Below, piece after piece: positions 37,028 through 50,300 of a stretch of 64,000 bases of DNA. The notes beneath the pieces were generated by a model, which saw only the letters and a program-made list of their open reading frames with translations, made no database searches and was not told the origin of the DNA. This DNA is from Eopsaltria australis (lineage: Eukaryota > Chordata > Aves > Passeriformes > Petroicidae). Where the stretch lies: the NCBI GenBank assembly GCA_034509425.1, contig JAVTVJ010000447.1, forward strand, positions 868,001 to 932,000, in the 5' to 3' direction. Within the stretch, counting starts at the first letter, position 1; every line of letters starts with the position of its first letter. The position numbers were made by a program, and so were the translations under genes.

Positions 37028-40000
37028 CAAACCCTGTGTGTCTCACATTGGTGACGCAGGAAACAGGGAAAGCAAAATTAGGGCAGAGTGCTATGGCACA
37101 GAGAAGGATGAAACATCACTGTCCAATGCACAAGATCATCTTTTCCCTTCTTGCTATTTACTGATTCACTTTTCCCCTAATGAAAGGGTTAAAAGTCAGC
37201 TGTAAAATAATGAATATCCACACCCTAGAGCAGTTTGCAGTGAACACAAGACTTTCAGGAAGAATCAGCCTTCACTGCCAAACACCGATTTAGCCATGGA
37301 CCGTAAAAACAGTGTTCCCAGGCTTCCCTGAATTTATGGCCAAGTCCTGACCCTTTGGCCCACTTGTATTAAATCTTCTGGCACTTCCTAGAAGGCTCCA
37401 ACTGCATCTGTGGGTTTATGCAACCAAGCAGATTGACATGGGAGTGGAAGAACTGGATTTGCTCATGTGCAGTCCAGGTGAGATGGACATTACAGAAATC
37501 AATGGCATGTCTGGAGCTACCGAAGGTTGGGAGACAGGGACACCCACACCAGGGGGAAAAACACATCTTCAAACTTTGTTCTGACTAAACTGCCATTCAC
37601 AGAAAGATAAATGTCAGGGCAGAAGCCAGCAAAGTGCTGTTTGCCTCCTGGCCAGCACAGGAGGAGGCCTTTGATTAAGGACAGGTACATCCCAAAGTGG
37701 ACAGAGGAGGATAACAAATGTCAGCTGCAGGGACATTTGTGACTCACCACTTCCAGCTGTCTCACTCTCCTGTCTCACTCTGCAAGACTACACACAGTGA
37801 GCACCCCCAAAATATTATTCCAGCCAAACAGACTCCCTTCAGCTTAATGTTTCAAATGAAAGCAAACTCTTCAGAAAATTCCCTCAAGAAAGCTGTCTCA
37901 TGCTGTTGGACAGCAAGCAGGTTATGTAACAGGCAAACCACTCTTCCTGGCTCAGTTATGAGTTTGTGTATATCAGTATGTAGGTGTGTGTAGGCAAGGG
38001 GATGCAAGGAATGCCAGTGCTTTTATTTTAAAACATTATTGTAGAATTCACACTTGTATTCACAAAACATTCTGGTGGAGTTGGTGGATGGATATTCACT
38101 CCATTTCTCTGCCTATATTTTCTAGAACTGGTAGATTTTTTTCTATTTCCACCACCACCCTCCTTATTTAAAAAAAAAATGGCTTTTAAGAGCATGAAAT
38201 GTTTTTGAGAACAGATTTGAACAGTGACTAAATAATAACGGTTTATGGAAATGGGCATTTCTATTCTATTAACCAACTATTCATTATATAAGGTGTCTGG
38301 CACATTCAAAATAGACAATCCTGGTATTTTTTAAACTCTTGCTGAGTTAATTCGCATTTAAATAATGAATTTTCTTTGATTATGTAATTCTTATCTTGAC
38401 CTTCTTTCATTTCTGGAAGATCTTTATGTTCTGGAGAGCAAAGTGCAGATATCTACTTGGGGTATTCAGTGAATATCTTCCTATTAGCACAGCCTAACAT
38501 CTTCAGCCCTGATGTGAGGCTGTTGAGCATGGAAAAAGTATCATTTCTCAGCTTCCCATTACAATGCCACAGTTTTTTCTGAGAGGATGAATCAGCTCAG
38601 AACCTTCCTGTCAATGCAGATAATACAGATTTAATTGTTCCATTTACTTAGAAAAAATTAAATAAAAGTATCTTTTAGTCTTGTCTTTCTCTCCCAACCA
38701 GCCCAAACAGCATTTTCCTTTTGGCAAATTTTGCTGCTGCCTGTTCACCTGTTAATGAATGCATCGTGCACCAACCTGCAGTGTCACAAGATTCCCCTCT
38801 CTGCCTGCTGAGAAATGATCACTTGTGCTTTGCTCGTGCCTTGTCACCAGCCCTTAATCCTTCAAAGGCCTTAACACTCACCCCATGGTTACCCATTTGA
38901 CAAACAGCTGCATGTGCAGGATGTTAGGAAAAGCCTTTGAAAATCTAAATCAATTATGCTATATTCTCCTTTAGTACTGTATTCCATTTTTAAACTCTAA
39001 AAGTGGAGAGAAAAAGAAAGAGAATTTCAGCTTTGAGCCACAGTGGTGATTTATTCATCTCTTATGTCTCATTTAATTGCTTTATAATGCATTTTATATG
39101 ATTTCTTAGTGTATTCCTTCGTATATTGATCAGAGTTTCTCTGTTTAAAAATTCTTTAGATCAAACCAAGCAATAGTGGAACACAATCTTGGGTGTTCTC
39201 TGGTCCTTTTGTAAAATACCTTTTCTTTAATAATGATTTTTTTGGGTTTTTTTGGTTGGTGACACCTTGACCTTTGGATTTCATTTCAGCAAAACTTTAA
39301 AGGAAATGCAACAGCACTTTGCAGAATAAAAGTCATAATTTGATCAAAACTCCCGGATAAATGATCTCATGTTCTCAGGATGATGGTGCCCGTAAGTTTT
39401 ACAGTAACTACCTGAACTCCCATAAAACATGAAATTAACGTCATTTATTTTTTAAATAGGCTCCATTTTGCATCTTTTAGCTCTCTCTCAGATTCAATAT
39501 GGGGATTTTTTTTGATTACAGCTATGCTTCAATTCATCTTCTTGCTTCTACATTTTGTTTCCCTTCATATCACTGCTGAAAAATCCATCTTTCCCACATT
39601 TTAGTATTAGCTTTGATAACATCATTGAGCTGCCTTTTCCTAGTGATAAATATCTTTAAAGTTTGCCCTACTCACACTGATAAAACTCTCACAGGCTTAT
39701 TGCTGAATTGCCAGTAGTGCTGATTTTCAACTTCAGTCCATTCTGATAAAGACAAAATAAAAAAAAAAAAAAAAATGTGTCAAAACAGAAGCTGGAGTGA
39801 CCTACTTAAAACCAGCGAGTTACAAAGTTACTGGGGTATTTTTAAAACATGCTAAAAGCTGAAACTCAAATTTCTGATGTGAATCAGATGATTTCAAATT
39901 TCCAATGTCCTTCACAGGAGTAACCCAAGTAGTGCAGTACTTGCTGTTCCAGGATGGTTTCCAGACAGCCCAGTGCAAACTGAAGCAAAAAAACCCAAAA

Positions 40001-40597
40001 AAATCATTGGGAAGTTTTCACAGCCCTTCCCAGGCAGTTCTGGTTCTATTTTTTCTGCTCTTTTCACTTTCACTGCCCATTCACTTCCTTTCATCACAAC
40101 CCTACAAAGTCCACTCCAGTTTTCCCTGCTTAAATCCAACCCTCTTGACCTTTAAAGAACATCAAAACTTTTACTCCCTCCTGAAACTCAAAAATCTTGA
40201 AAAATAGGATTTGGCCTCATTGCCTGTTCCTTGATTTCTTTCTAGGGACAACTCTGTTTATTTGTTTAGAAGCACAGACTTGTTGCCTTCAGTTTTTACA
40301 GCTTCTGAGGTAATTGCTGAGTACACTTCAGTCTCCTCCTTGGTGAAGGCAATGCGAGAGTCTCAGCTGGCCTTGGAAACTCTGGGTACTGAGCAGAATC
40401 AGAGATCTCAGTATTCAAACAGAAATTCTGCTGGTTTCTCTTACTTCCTTATCTTTCCTTTTGTCTTTATCCTTGTTTTTAACCTTTTCTTTCTTCTCTT
40501 TTCCTTTCCCTCCTCTCCCCATCATGGACAACTTGTAACAGGATAATTTCACAGCTTTCTAGAAATCTGAAAAACAATATAACATTTAACAGAGGCT

Positions 40598-40710
40598 CTC
40601 CCAAAAAAACTCAACCAAACAAAAAACAAAAAAAACAAACAAAAGAAAAAAAAACTCCACAAAGAAACAACCAAAAAAACACCTCAAAACCAACCAATCA
40701 ACCAAAAATA
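40598..40710. repeat. A/C-rich low-complexity tract
   Basis: Runs of A interrupted by single or double C (AACAAAAAAAACAAACAAAA type), with CCAACCAATCAACC at the end. No defined unit. Confidence 0.9.
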
Positions 40711-41650
40711 TTGAACCTTAAGCTCTGGTTTACTCCTACACAAGTAACATCCACTAAAATCTCTGAGTTTGGTGTTTGCTCACAATGAGCCCCATTGAGT
40801 CTGTGGTTTTACAGGTTTCATCTTGGATTTATAAGAAAATCAGCAAGTGAGAGCTAAGTTTTTGTTATGGCTTTTAAAGGAAAATGGAAGTACTCTTTCA
40901 AAAGGACATTAACCAGTCTGACAATTCCTAATACTGCTGTCAGAGATAAGAATCCAGCCTCTACCAAGCACTTGGCTTTAAAGGCAGTTTGTGAGGCAAC
41001 AAAGCACTGAAACACTAAAAACCCCACCCCATATATTCCAATGGCTGTAAATTAAAACAACAAACAAATAAAACCTGGAGGTGAGAGTGGTTATTAAAGC
41101 CATGTTTGCAGTTTCCGTTTCTCAGAAACTATCAACACCATTTTCATGAGAGATTAATTTTCTCCCCCCTAAAAAAAAACCCCAAAAAACATTAGCAAGG
41201 TGCTTGTCTTTCCCAAACACTGTATCTGTCTTTGTCCACTGTGGATCCAACCCAGTACTCACAGAACACAGTGAAATCTCTGGAAAGAGAGGCTTAACAG
41301 AGGCTTTCCTTTTCTGAGTTGACAGTTAAAAGTAAATAATAATTATAAGAGAAAGGTAATGTGCTTATTTCTTTTCCATTATCATTTAACTAAATTTTTG
41401 CCAGCCTCCAAAAGCTCTTCATTTAAAATTAAATTAAGGTCAATTGAAAAAAACGAGGAATAAAGATGAAAACAGTGAGATGTTCATGACTGTGCTTCTC
41501 ATAGAGATTTTGATGTGCACATCTGTGGGTGGAACCTGAATCCAAATAAATCACTGGCATCATTCCTGATTGTTTGATAAAATCTGGGCAGGAACTCGTG
41601 AGGAATTGAAAGAATATTGAAATAAATGTATGGATTGATAGGTACTCAGA

Positions 41651-41805
41651 TCATGGAATCACTGAGCTTGGAAAATCCCTCTCAGACCATTGAGTCCATC
41701 CATTCCCCCAGCACCACCATGTTCATATTGCACCCTGTCCCCAAGTGCCACATCCACAGGGTTTTTGAACACTTCCAAGGATGGTGATTCCAGAATGGCA
41801 CAGGG
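41651..41805 (-). mobile_element. CR1 3' fragment
   Basis: ATCATGGAATCACTGAGCTT, GGAAAATCCCTCTCAGACCA, then TGTCCCCAAGTGCCACATCC and GGATGGTGATTCCA reproduce the reverse complement of the CR1 3' end. The same landmarks occur at 36608-37027. About 155 bases are recognisable. Confidence 0.9.
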
Positions 41806-43755
41806 GGCAGGTCTAAATTCCATTTTAACCACTTTATTCTAAGGCAGTGAAATGAGTCAGTAAATTCTACTTTGTTTAATCATAGAGAAATCATAATCAA
41901 TGCCTTTGTAAATGGCCTGAAAAGCTGCAGATAGAAATTGTGCTCTAATATTAATGATCCACTTTCACAACTGGCAGAAATTGTTTAAGCTTCATCAGCT
42001 TCATTGAATTTGGGTCCTTTCTGTCTCCTGAACTACTGCTACACAATTTGTACACGATAGAAAGTTCTTAAGATTGTAAACATAATATTTTTAATTTTTT
42101 TAAATACTCACAAGTTTATTTACACTTTATTAAATAAAAAAATAAGTTGGAACAGGGACTTGTTTTTAACTCTTGAAACCCAGCATTAACACATTGATGT
42201 TGTCAAGATGCACTCAGTCCAGAGTTTATAGTGCTTAGTTATAGTTCAAATTATACCAAGAAGTGAATTAAATATAGAGTACAAGTATTTGCTATGCATA
42301 TTATTGATCTATATAACAGCACTTTATACCTGCCCCTTGAAAACCTTTTAGTGAGAAAATGTAAAGAATATTGGGTCACAAATTTTAGCTCAATAAAAAG
42401 CTCGAACATACATTTTGTTTTGTTTAATAAAGAAATCTTAATGGTAGGAAGAATTCTTCATAGCCCCTCCTTTACCAAAAGATGACTTTAACACAAGAGT
42501 GCAACAAAATATTTTACCATGTCAAACTGAAAAGATTATTTTCCTTCTGTGATTTCATGAAACCAGCTCATAAACTTTTAAAAAGAAGCAAAATTTACAG
42601 TACTTATTCCACTGATCTCTTGCTGGGCAGTAAAAAATGGGCTGACATTAAGCTGGGGGCTACAATACCACAAGTGATATTTAATCATCACCAAATCAGT
42701 TTTTTTAGCTCATTTGGTTGATTCCTATTCTCAAAGCTAACACAGAGACTACAGAGCTAGAACAGTTTTTGCTTTTCCATCTCACAGGGCAATTCCTGGG
42801 CTTTCTGTCCGAAAGTCACATTTGACGTGTCCTGAACTGGTGCAATTTTCATTTGTTCCTTCTAAGATAATCCTGATGGTTTTAAACCTCAGATGAACAA
42901 GTGCAATCAGGCAGGGGAGGATCAGCTCAGACACCTCCAGACACCCACAGTTTGTGCATCTCTCTCCTACCAGGGCACCTGATCAGTGTGTGGAGACCCA
43001 GCCTGTGAAGTCAATGAAATTTGGAGCATGATTCACCCAAATCCACCCAAACCCACTGCTCTGAGATGAGAGCACGTGGTAGCACTGCCTGCACTGAATT
43101 ATTGAGAGCACTGATATAAAGGGTTTTAAAATGACCAGCACAGACTTAATCACCTCCACTGAGATGAATCCAATCCCTGCTCTGGCAAGGCAAAAACAGA
43201 TTGAAAAATAATGTTTCTTCCCAGTCTATCAATCTAGCAGACTTTTCTACTTTAATAGAATCTACATATTTTATACAATCTAACAGGCTTTTATATTTTT
43301 TCAATCAGATGATACATTTTCAGTTGCTTAGATGTGTTTTTCAATGAAAAGTTGTTTTGTTTAGCAACACTTCAGTCATCAACAAGTACATTCACCTGCA
43401 CAGAGCAAAGAGTAACGTTTGCAGTGATTTTCTGGAGACACATAATACATAATCAATCAATTCAGAAGAAAAGGCTGTGTATTGTTTATTCAAATCATAG
43501 AAACTTTGATGTAGTGGTCTAGTCTTGATGTGTTACTGAATCTCTTCTCTTATATGGCTCCTGTCAGCATGACTTCAGCAACAGCACAGAGTGGAGAATA
43601 AAAAAACACACTCACAGCCATGAATTTATTTGTTTGTATCTTGTTTTCAAGCACACATTTCCCTCTGAGTTACAGATCTCCGAGAATTAACTGAAAGTTT
43701 TAAATTGCTAAATAACAGCATTTCAATAATTCCTCCAGCATTTCAACAAACTCAC

Positions 43756-43956
43756 CGGTTTCAGAGAGCAGTTTGGTGGCTTCCAGCACCTTCTCAGTGT
43801 ACACCCCAGTCTCATAGTTCTCCATCTCTGCGTTGATGATGTGAATGACTCGGGCAGCACGGCCCCGGATGGCACCCGCGGTTCTGTCCAGCGTGTCCAC
43901 GTCCCCCTCTTGCAGGGCAATCACACACTTGTTCACATCTTCCAGGATGTGGTTTT
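43756..43956 (-). CDS. CTNNA2: CTNNA2 exon, M3 bundle (67 codons, phase 1-1)
   Basis: This 201-base exon completes a GAA codon from the previous exon and ends ...GAAACCG|gtgagt. It encodes ENHILEDVNKCVIALQEGD... through ...VLEATKLLSET, approximately residues 514-580. It holds the residues equivalent to alpha-E E521 (in HILED) and to R548 and R551 (in IRGRAARV). These pair with R326 and D503 to hold the M domain in its autoinhibited, mechanosensitive state. IINAEMENYETGVYTEK separates it from alpha-E, which has VVTSEMDNYEPGVYTEK. Base composition is richer in CpG than the flanking introns, as expected for conserved coding sequence. Confidence 0.98.
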
Positions 43957-46853
43957 CTGGGATTCAGGGAAAAAAATACAGCTCATTTAATTTCACTCTT
44001 CCTCACAGCAGAGCTTTGGGTAAATTCAGTGTGTTAAAAAATTGATATCTACCTTTATCCAGGCTGCAAAACAAAAGCCCTTCTGTGATACTGTCATTTG
44101 TAATAGTAAAAATCTGTGTGATAATTATCTTTAGTAGGGACTGGGCTACATCATCTTACCTCTGCTGTGAGTCCCAGCCTATTATTCCTTCAAAACCAGT
44201 CACATTAAGTTCAAACATCACACTGAATTTTATCATCATGAAATTGTTATTAAAATGAATGCAAAAGGGAAATCAGTCAAATGTTTCTTAGACTATCTAA
44301 TAAACAGCTGGGCAATTTTCTGAAGGTGAATTTACACTCTTCCATAAATGTTTATTATGTTTGGCTCATTTCTACCTAAGTAAGTCAAAAAAGAAAATAA
44401 AGCATATTAAAAACACAACAGCAAATGGCCTTTGTAGGTAGCACAGAACCTGGGTAGGAGCAGTTCATCTCCCTCATTCCATCAATGCCTGAGAATAAGC
44501 TGGGAATTTCTAATAACACAGCCTATAATTATATATGACTGTGCATATTCTGAAGGAAGAGTTGATAACAGTGACTCTGCTCAGAGGAGGTGATATCAAA
44601 CACCTTTATTGGATTCTTGGGAGATGCACTGTTATTTTTGTGGCTCTGAATCAGGCCATCCACTCTCACATGCTACAGTGTCACAATTTATGTAGTCTCA
44701 CATACAAATTATGTGAAAGCATGAAGAAGACTCTGACGAGGTCAGGCATTATTTCTCTTCAGTCAGTAGAGTCAAAAATAATTTTAGTAAGACCACGACT
44801 GAATTTCATGTTTGACCAAACTCAGTCTGAGAAATTTGTGACTTTAAACAGCAACTTGATTTTCTACTAGAGGCACCTCTAAACTGAAAATGAAATGCTG
44901 CTCTTTGTAGTAGTAGTAAAACAGAATTAATCAGTTCACCAACTGCGTTTTGTTAATTATCCTTTGCTACTGAAAAGAATGACTCACTAATCTTCACCGT
45001 AAAAAATTCCAAAGCTGGATCATTTGAGGCTTTCAGAAATGTTTTACATGATGTCAAATTTTACACTGCAACAACTCTGAATGGAAACTGAAAGTCTCCT
45101 GAGCTGTGAATCTGAGTAACTTGTAAGGGAAAATTCTTTGTTTAAAACACTCCTGACTCAGAATGGAAAAGCAGTGCTTTGTTAAAGTTTTTCTTCACTG
45201 TTTCCATTTCACCATCACCAATTGCTTTTACCATGGCATAACCAAATTTTACCCAACAAGAAGTGATACATGGATTCAGACAGTGCTTTTGGAATATGAA
45301 GTAACTTATTAAAATATGGTCAGCTTTCTTTTGGTAGCCACCATATTATTAAAATATACCATCAAATTTGACACTCAATATGAAGAGGAGGAGGTGTCAT
45401 TTCAGGAGGTGCATTTAACCAGATAGTGGCATTTTGAATGCCAGGCTGGTTAAACATCCAAAAATAAAAATACCCTGTGGAAGCTGAGGCTTCCAAGCTT
45501 TACAGCAAGAGCAACAGACAGAGATGTCTATGCAAAGAATTAGGAAAAAAAAAATCTAAACTTTACAGAAATAATACTTCTCAGCTGCCTTGGAAAGTTT
45601 GGAGGTCAAAACTCAGTCTGAAGGAGTTAAGATTTGAGAAAAAGAAATTAAAAACCCCATCATCCATTCAAATTACTTCTGGTTTATGAATACAAGCACT
45701 TGGAGCAAGCAAAGTCCTCAAACAAAGAAGAAAATGGCCATTTGAGCCAGATTTCCTACTCTGGCACATGGACTGGGTCAGCAGTTTACAAGGCTGGTCA
45801 TCCCTTTCACTAAGAACTAGTTCTGCCATAAGGTGTTTGGCAGTTTCAAATCTCAAATAAAAATCATTGTGCTCCCATATTCTGAGGTACCCTTCTATTC
45901 ACAGCGCTCATTTTCTTGCCATGGCTTGCAGGAGACACTCACAGGGCTGTTCAATGCTGGAGTGTAATTAGCTAAACCAGACCATTTCCCTGCTAATAAG
46001 AGTAGCAGGATGCTGCCAAAAAAAAAAAAGGAAATTAAGGATTTTTTTAAAGGATAAGTATTTCTTCTGTTAATATTTTTTTCTCATAAGTTTTTTTTCA
46101 AAAAATTTAGGAAATATCAAGGAAAATAATGTGGAATGAAACATAACATTTTGGCCAGATTGTCTCATGAAGTTTGGCTCTTCTGAGCAATTTGAGTAAG
46201 CAAAGCCCTCTTGTCACACTCTATGTCCTTACTCACAACAATGGAATTCACCCTTCTAAATAAAACAGGAAAATGAGTTTTCTGCAGCAGAAATGAACCC
46301 AAGCCATGCACCACTTTGCAACTACAGCATTCATTGGGTATGACCAAATCATAACAATGTACTCTGCCCACAAGCACTTTATGAGGAGGATGGAGAAAAG
46401 ATTGTGACACAGGGTCAGTGTCCTCTTCTCCATCCCTTCTTTACCCTCCCAACCCAAACCATCCTGTGATTCTGTAAAGTTCGTTTTTCCTCATCTTGCC
46501 CACAACTCCACAAGGATTCTAACAATTTCCACAAATACTCTCAGCCTGTCACAGGTCTGGAACACATTTTTAACAGGTGGCCAAAATCCCTCTTTGTGCC
46601 TGAGTTGAAACAAAACTTCTCTAGGAATAGAAGCACAAATAGGATGTTATTTTCTGGGAGGTGAAGAGCCAACCATTGCTAACAGGGAATAATTAACATG
46701 GCGTGGTTGGTCCTGCTGAGGATGGAAGACCAGCATTCCAATAAGGATGGACTAATGGATTAATGATGCTTTAGGAATTACAGTTTTTATCCACTCTAAC
46801 CCAAAACTTTAAATTAAGAGCATATTTTTAGAAAAGTCCCTTGATCCCAGTAC
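43957..46853 (-). other. CTNNA2: CTNNA2 intron (2.9 kb)
   Basis: Intron between two M-domain exons. A short CR1 3' stub lies at 46430-46476. Nothing else was recognised. Confidence 0.9.
46430..46476 (+). mobile_element. CR1 3'-terminal stub
   Basis: CCTCCCAACCCAAACCATCC followed by TGTGATTCTGTAAAG matches the plus-strand CR1 terminus (CCAACCCAAACCATTCTATG, ATTCTATG). Short and degraded. Confidence 0.65.
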
Positions 46854-47010
46854 CTGAAACAGAGAGGAAATCATCCACTGAAGTGATGTCGTCGACAGCC
46901 TCAGTGAGGACTCGCACCTGCTTCTCCCACTGGTCCTTAAACACATCCATGTTGTCCTGGGCTACTTTGCTCTGGGGTCTGGCAGCCAACGTGAGTGCAG
47001 CATTAATTAC
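46854..47010 (-). CDS. CTNNA2: CTNNA2 exon, M domain (52 codons plus one base)
   Basis: This 157-base exon starts in phase 0 at GTAATTAATGCT after ctaacag and ends ...GTTTCAG|gtactg with one base of the next codon. It encodes VINAALTLAARPQSKVAQD... to ...ITSVDDFLSVS, approximately residues 462-513. The aspartate equivalent to alpha-E D503, one half of an M-domain salt bridge with R551 in the next exon, is visible in the DDITS motif. Within alpha-catenin this region joins helix bundles M2 and M3 and keeps the vinculin-binding site closed at low force. The acceptor has only a poor pyrimidine tract, and a 22-base A run (transcript sense) ends 39 bases before the exon. Confidence 0.97.
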
Positions 47011-47271
47011 CTGTTAGTCAAATCCATTGGTTAAAGGAGTGGCAATTTCTTTTTTTTTTTTTTTTTTTTTTGCAAGGGAACGAACAGATAGATTATGGAC
47101 TGTGTTAAAAACACAGCCTTAAAACCCATTTGATATGAAGGGTCTCAAGATATGGATGCATTTTTCACAGTTTGTGGAAATCAGGCAACAGTCTCATGAC
47201 AAAGACAAGGCTATGTTCTTTTAAGTGCTAAAAGAGTTCTCAAGTACTTTTTAGGAGGAATCTTCACTCAC
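47011..47271 (-). other. CTNNA2: CTNNA2 short intron (261 bases) with A22 run
   Basis: The smallest intron in the window. In transcript sense a 22-base A homopolymer (plus-strand T run, 47050-47071) lies 39 bases before the next exon. The remaining acceptor region has little pyrimidine bias. Confidence 0.95.
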
Positions 47272-47364
47272 CTGTGGGCACAGACTATCAATCTGTGTGG
47301 CTGCCATACGGACTAACTTCACACCTTCTTCATTATTGGAGATTGAACAGGCCAGATTTGCAAC
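47272..47364 (-). CDS. CTNNA2: CTNNA2 exon, M domain (31 codons, phase 0-0)
   Basis: This 93-base exon is read on the minus strand. The acceptor is ttcattgcag before GTTGCAAAT and the donor is CACAG|gtgagt. It encodes VANLACSISNNEEG... to ...IDSLCPQ, 31 residues, approximately 431-461 of alpha-N-catenin. The segment belongs to a helix bundle of the central M (vinculin-homology 2) domain, which in alpha-E-catenin acts as the force-sensitive regulator of vinculin binding. It is nearly invariant across vertebrate alpha-catenins. It is the most upstream CTNNA2 exon in the window, so all transcript sequence before it lies beyond 64000. The next exon is only 261 bases away, the shortest intron here. 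Confidence 0.97.
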
Positions 47365-50300
47365 CTGCAATGAAATCAAGAAATCATCAGGATGAGAACC
47401 AAGTTTTAGGCAAGTGAGCCATTTTATACCTTTCTCTGTTCTTACTGAGCTTTGCCTGAAATGAAAGAATTTTTTACAAGGGGAATAATACATCTTCTCC
47501 TCTGGTGAACAGAAACCAATGGAGATTATTTCCTTACTAGCAAACTGAACTACCCATCTTTAGATTTGTCTCAGAACCTTCCTTCACTGTCACAGGTTTC
47601 ACATCCTCCTCTATAGCTTGGAAATTATCTGCTGAGAAGTCATATAGGGAATGCAGATCATCCAGACATTCATCTGTACATTTCCTTTTCTCAGTTTCTT
47701 TCTCCTCTTATGAACCATATTCTTTATTAATGTAGGTAATCAGGCTCATCCATACACTCTGGGCCAGCAACATGAAGGATTTTTGATGTCCTAACAGACA
47801 GAATCATACCTTTCAAAACTGATTCCTTCACTGATGCTGGGCAGTTACATATCTCACAAATATCTACATTGTTTCTGATGGTTATATGCATGTTAAAATA
47901 ATTTTAATTTTCAGGTGGACTTTATTTCTATGTGTTTCTCTATGTGTTTTTACACAGTAAAATATCCATTAGTAACAGTAAAGTAACTTACTGATGTGAA
48001 ATAACTCTGTTGAAAGCTCTGTGCTGTAATATAGGTCTGAAGATCTCATTCAAACATCTTTAAATCCACATTTACTTGCCCTGGCACAGCTTTGGAAAGT
48101 CTGAACCTTTATGACTGAAGGCTATTTGGATAAGATAAAGACTTGGAGAGACATCTGAATGAGATGTAGAAATCAGACCACGTCTCCAGACAAGGCAGAG
48201 CTGCATCTCTGTGGCTTGGATTCAAGTGGAGGAGCATGTTCTCCCAGCTCATACAGCTCTTCCAAAAAACCCATTCCCAAAAGCTTTGTGCCAACTCCAT
48301 GAGTCTGCCCTGGGTTTTCCAAACAGCAATTCATGTCCCAGTGCACACTGTGATATTTAAATCACAAAGGTACATTTTGGGATGGGGGATATATAGGATA
48401 TTTTTTTTAATTATTCAAAAGAGTGGCTTTTTATTCCAATCTACATTAAAACAAACTTATAAAATTTTAAATATGCTTCCTTGATATTATTCACTGTGCC
48501 TGAAGGCATAGCTATCAGTTGGAAACGATCCATGAATTCGTTCAAATGCCCCCATCTTTCCAATTTTCCTGCAGTCTGCCCTTGTGGTATTAATCTGTTC
48601 TCATGTGCAGTGCACATCCCTGCCTTAGCCCTGATCCATCTGTTCTGATAGAACCCATTCCACTCCCAGTTCTGTGCAGCGTGGTTTGCATAAATCAGAG
48701 TGCCAAAGCCCAGGCAAGAAAAGAACCCAAGGCTTCAAAGAGTCTTGCAGGCATTTCCTAGTCAAGATTTTATCATAATATTGTGATTTTCATTTTCATT
48801 TCATGATGAGACAAATGAGTTGGTCTGTTTGTTAACAGCCTTACAGCCCTCATGTCAAAAACCTTCTCCTGAGCTGACATCTTCCAATTAATTTACCATT
48901 TTCTGCAGTCACTTCTTTCACACATCAAACAAACCACTTTCATCTTCACCAGAAACAACAGCTAAGCAGGGTAATATTTAGAATTCATGAACATGAGTGG
49001 AAATTACAGACTTTAAAAACTAGTAAATGATATTAAGTTTAGCAAGAGCCACCTTTTCTGTATTGGGACTATGTGGCTTTTCAGACGGCCCTTACATTTT
49101 GTGATTTACATGGAGAGAATTTGTCCTAAGGCTTCAGATGTAACATTTACTTTTTTGCATATAGAAATATGTGACTGAAGGGGACTGGGTGTCATGAAAT
49201 GGCCATCAAATTATAAAGGAGGTCTTTGAGTTTCTCTGGAAGAGAACGATGCAGATATAATCAGCAAAAAAATAACTTCTTTCTTCTCTGTGTCTGTTAA
49301 TTACTCTTTAAGTAAAGTTTGATGAGATAATATTTGGGTGCTGAAAAGTGCCCTGTTTACCCAAGAAGGATACAGGCACAACCAGAGAAATATTTTTATT
49401 TTTTTTTTGCCTTTCTTTTTTTTTGTAAAATAGAGTTCAGTAAATTGTGTTGGGTGTTACTACCAACACAGGAGAACAAATGTAACTTATTGCTGCATTA
49501 AATATATATGAAAGAGCATTACTGTCATCTGTTTAGAAGAAATAATGATATACATCATGTATAATCCCAAGTTTAATAGTTTCTGTGGTATATTTGAAGC
49601 CTTGCATTAATATAGCCCTGTATCATCAGCAGTAAGGCAGCAATACTGTTCCACAATCCAGCAGGGAGCGTGCCAGCCTGCACCCCAGCAAGATCTGATT
49701 ATGCCAAATAAACATAGAGATAAGCAAATTCCCCAATGGCAGATGCAGTCTGGATAAAATTGAATTTAGCACTACAAACCTATGACTTTACCCAAAAACT
49801 TGATTTTTTTAAAAACGGCAAGAAACAGCCTTTACTTTCTTAACCCTGCATTTCAGAGCATGAACATGGATCTGTGAAACAACACAAGCTTTAGGTGCAC
49901 TCAATCACCAGAAACCTCACTTTTTAATTACTTTGATTGACTTTGTTATCAAATACACAGTCAAGCCACCATCAATTAATATTCCTGGCACAGCAAGGTC
50001 CACATGCATGCTTTTACCTGATAGAAACCACCAGGTAATTCCCCCTGCTTTAGCTTATTATAAATTCAGCAACTTCAGATATTTTTCCTACCTAAAACTA
50101 TGAATAAAAAAAACTTAAGACACAATTGCACCCCACTCAGCTGAGACACTTGGATTAGATGCCAAACTGATCCCTCTGGACAATGGATAAAAAACGGGAG
50201 GCCCTCCCTGGGGCTGTTCCAGGTGCCTGCTTGAGTCATCCTCTAGATGTGTTCGGTTTATTATATAAACTTAGATTACAGCTGGCCCTGGTGATTGTTG

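Larger units (their letters stand above)
30298..43755 (-). other. CTNNA2: CTNNA2 intron (13.5 kb)
   Basis: This intron carries a repeated pair of about 200-base segments (31011-31218 and 32671-32885), CR1 fragments at 36608-37027 and 41651-41805, a T/G-rich tract at 36158-36243, an A run near 39758-39776 and an A/C-rich tract at 40598-40710. No exon of CTNNA2 or another gene was recognised. Confidence 0.9.
744..47364 (-). other. CTNNA2: CTNNA2 gene body, nine internal coding exons (partial gene)
   Basis: Alpha-N-catenin is the neural alpha-catenin. It binds beta-catenin at cadherin junctions through its N-terminal domain and F-actin through its C-terminal domain, and it stabilises synaptic contacts and neuronal migration. 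Nine exons on the minus strand splice in one open frame with GT-AG borders and matching phases. Paralogue choice rests on segments such as IINAEMENYETGVYTEK, QPFEENEFIDASR and EELEDDSDFEQEDYDVRSR. By family knowledge these are alpha-N; alpha-E has PMDENEF and DDSDFETEDFDVRS at the same places, and alpha-T is much more divergent. The presence of the 48-codon cassette at 744-887, known for CTNNA2, supports this. Missing from the window are the exons for the beta-catenin-binding and front M domain (right of 64000) and the final C-terminal exon(s) (left of 1). No stop, frameshift or lost splice site was seen, so the gene looks functional. Confidence 0.97.
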
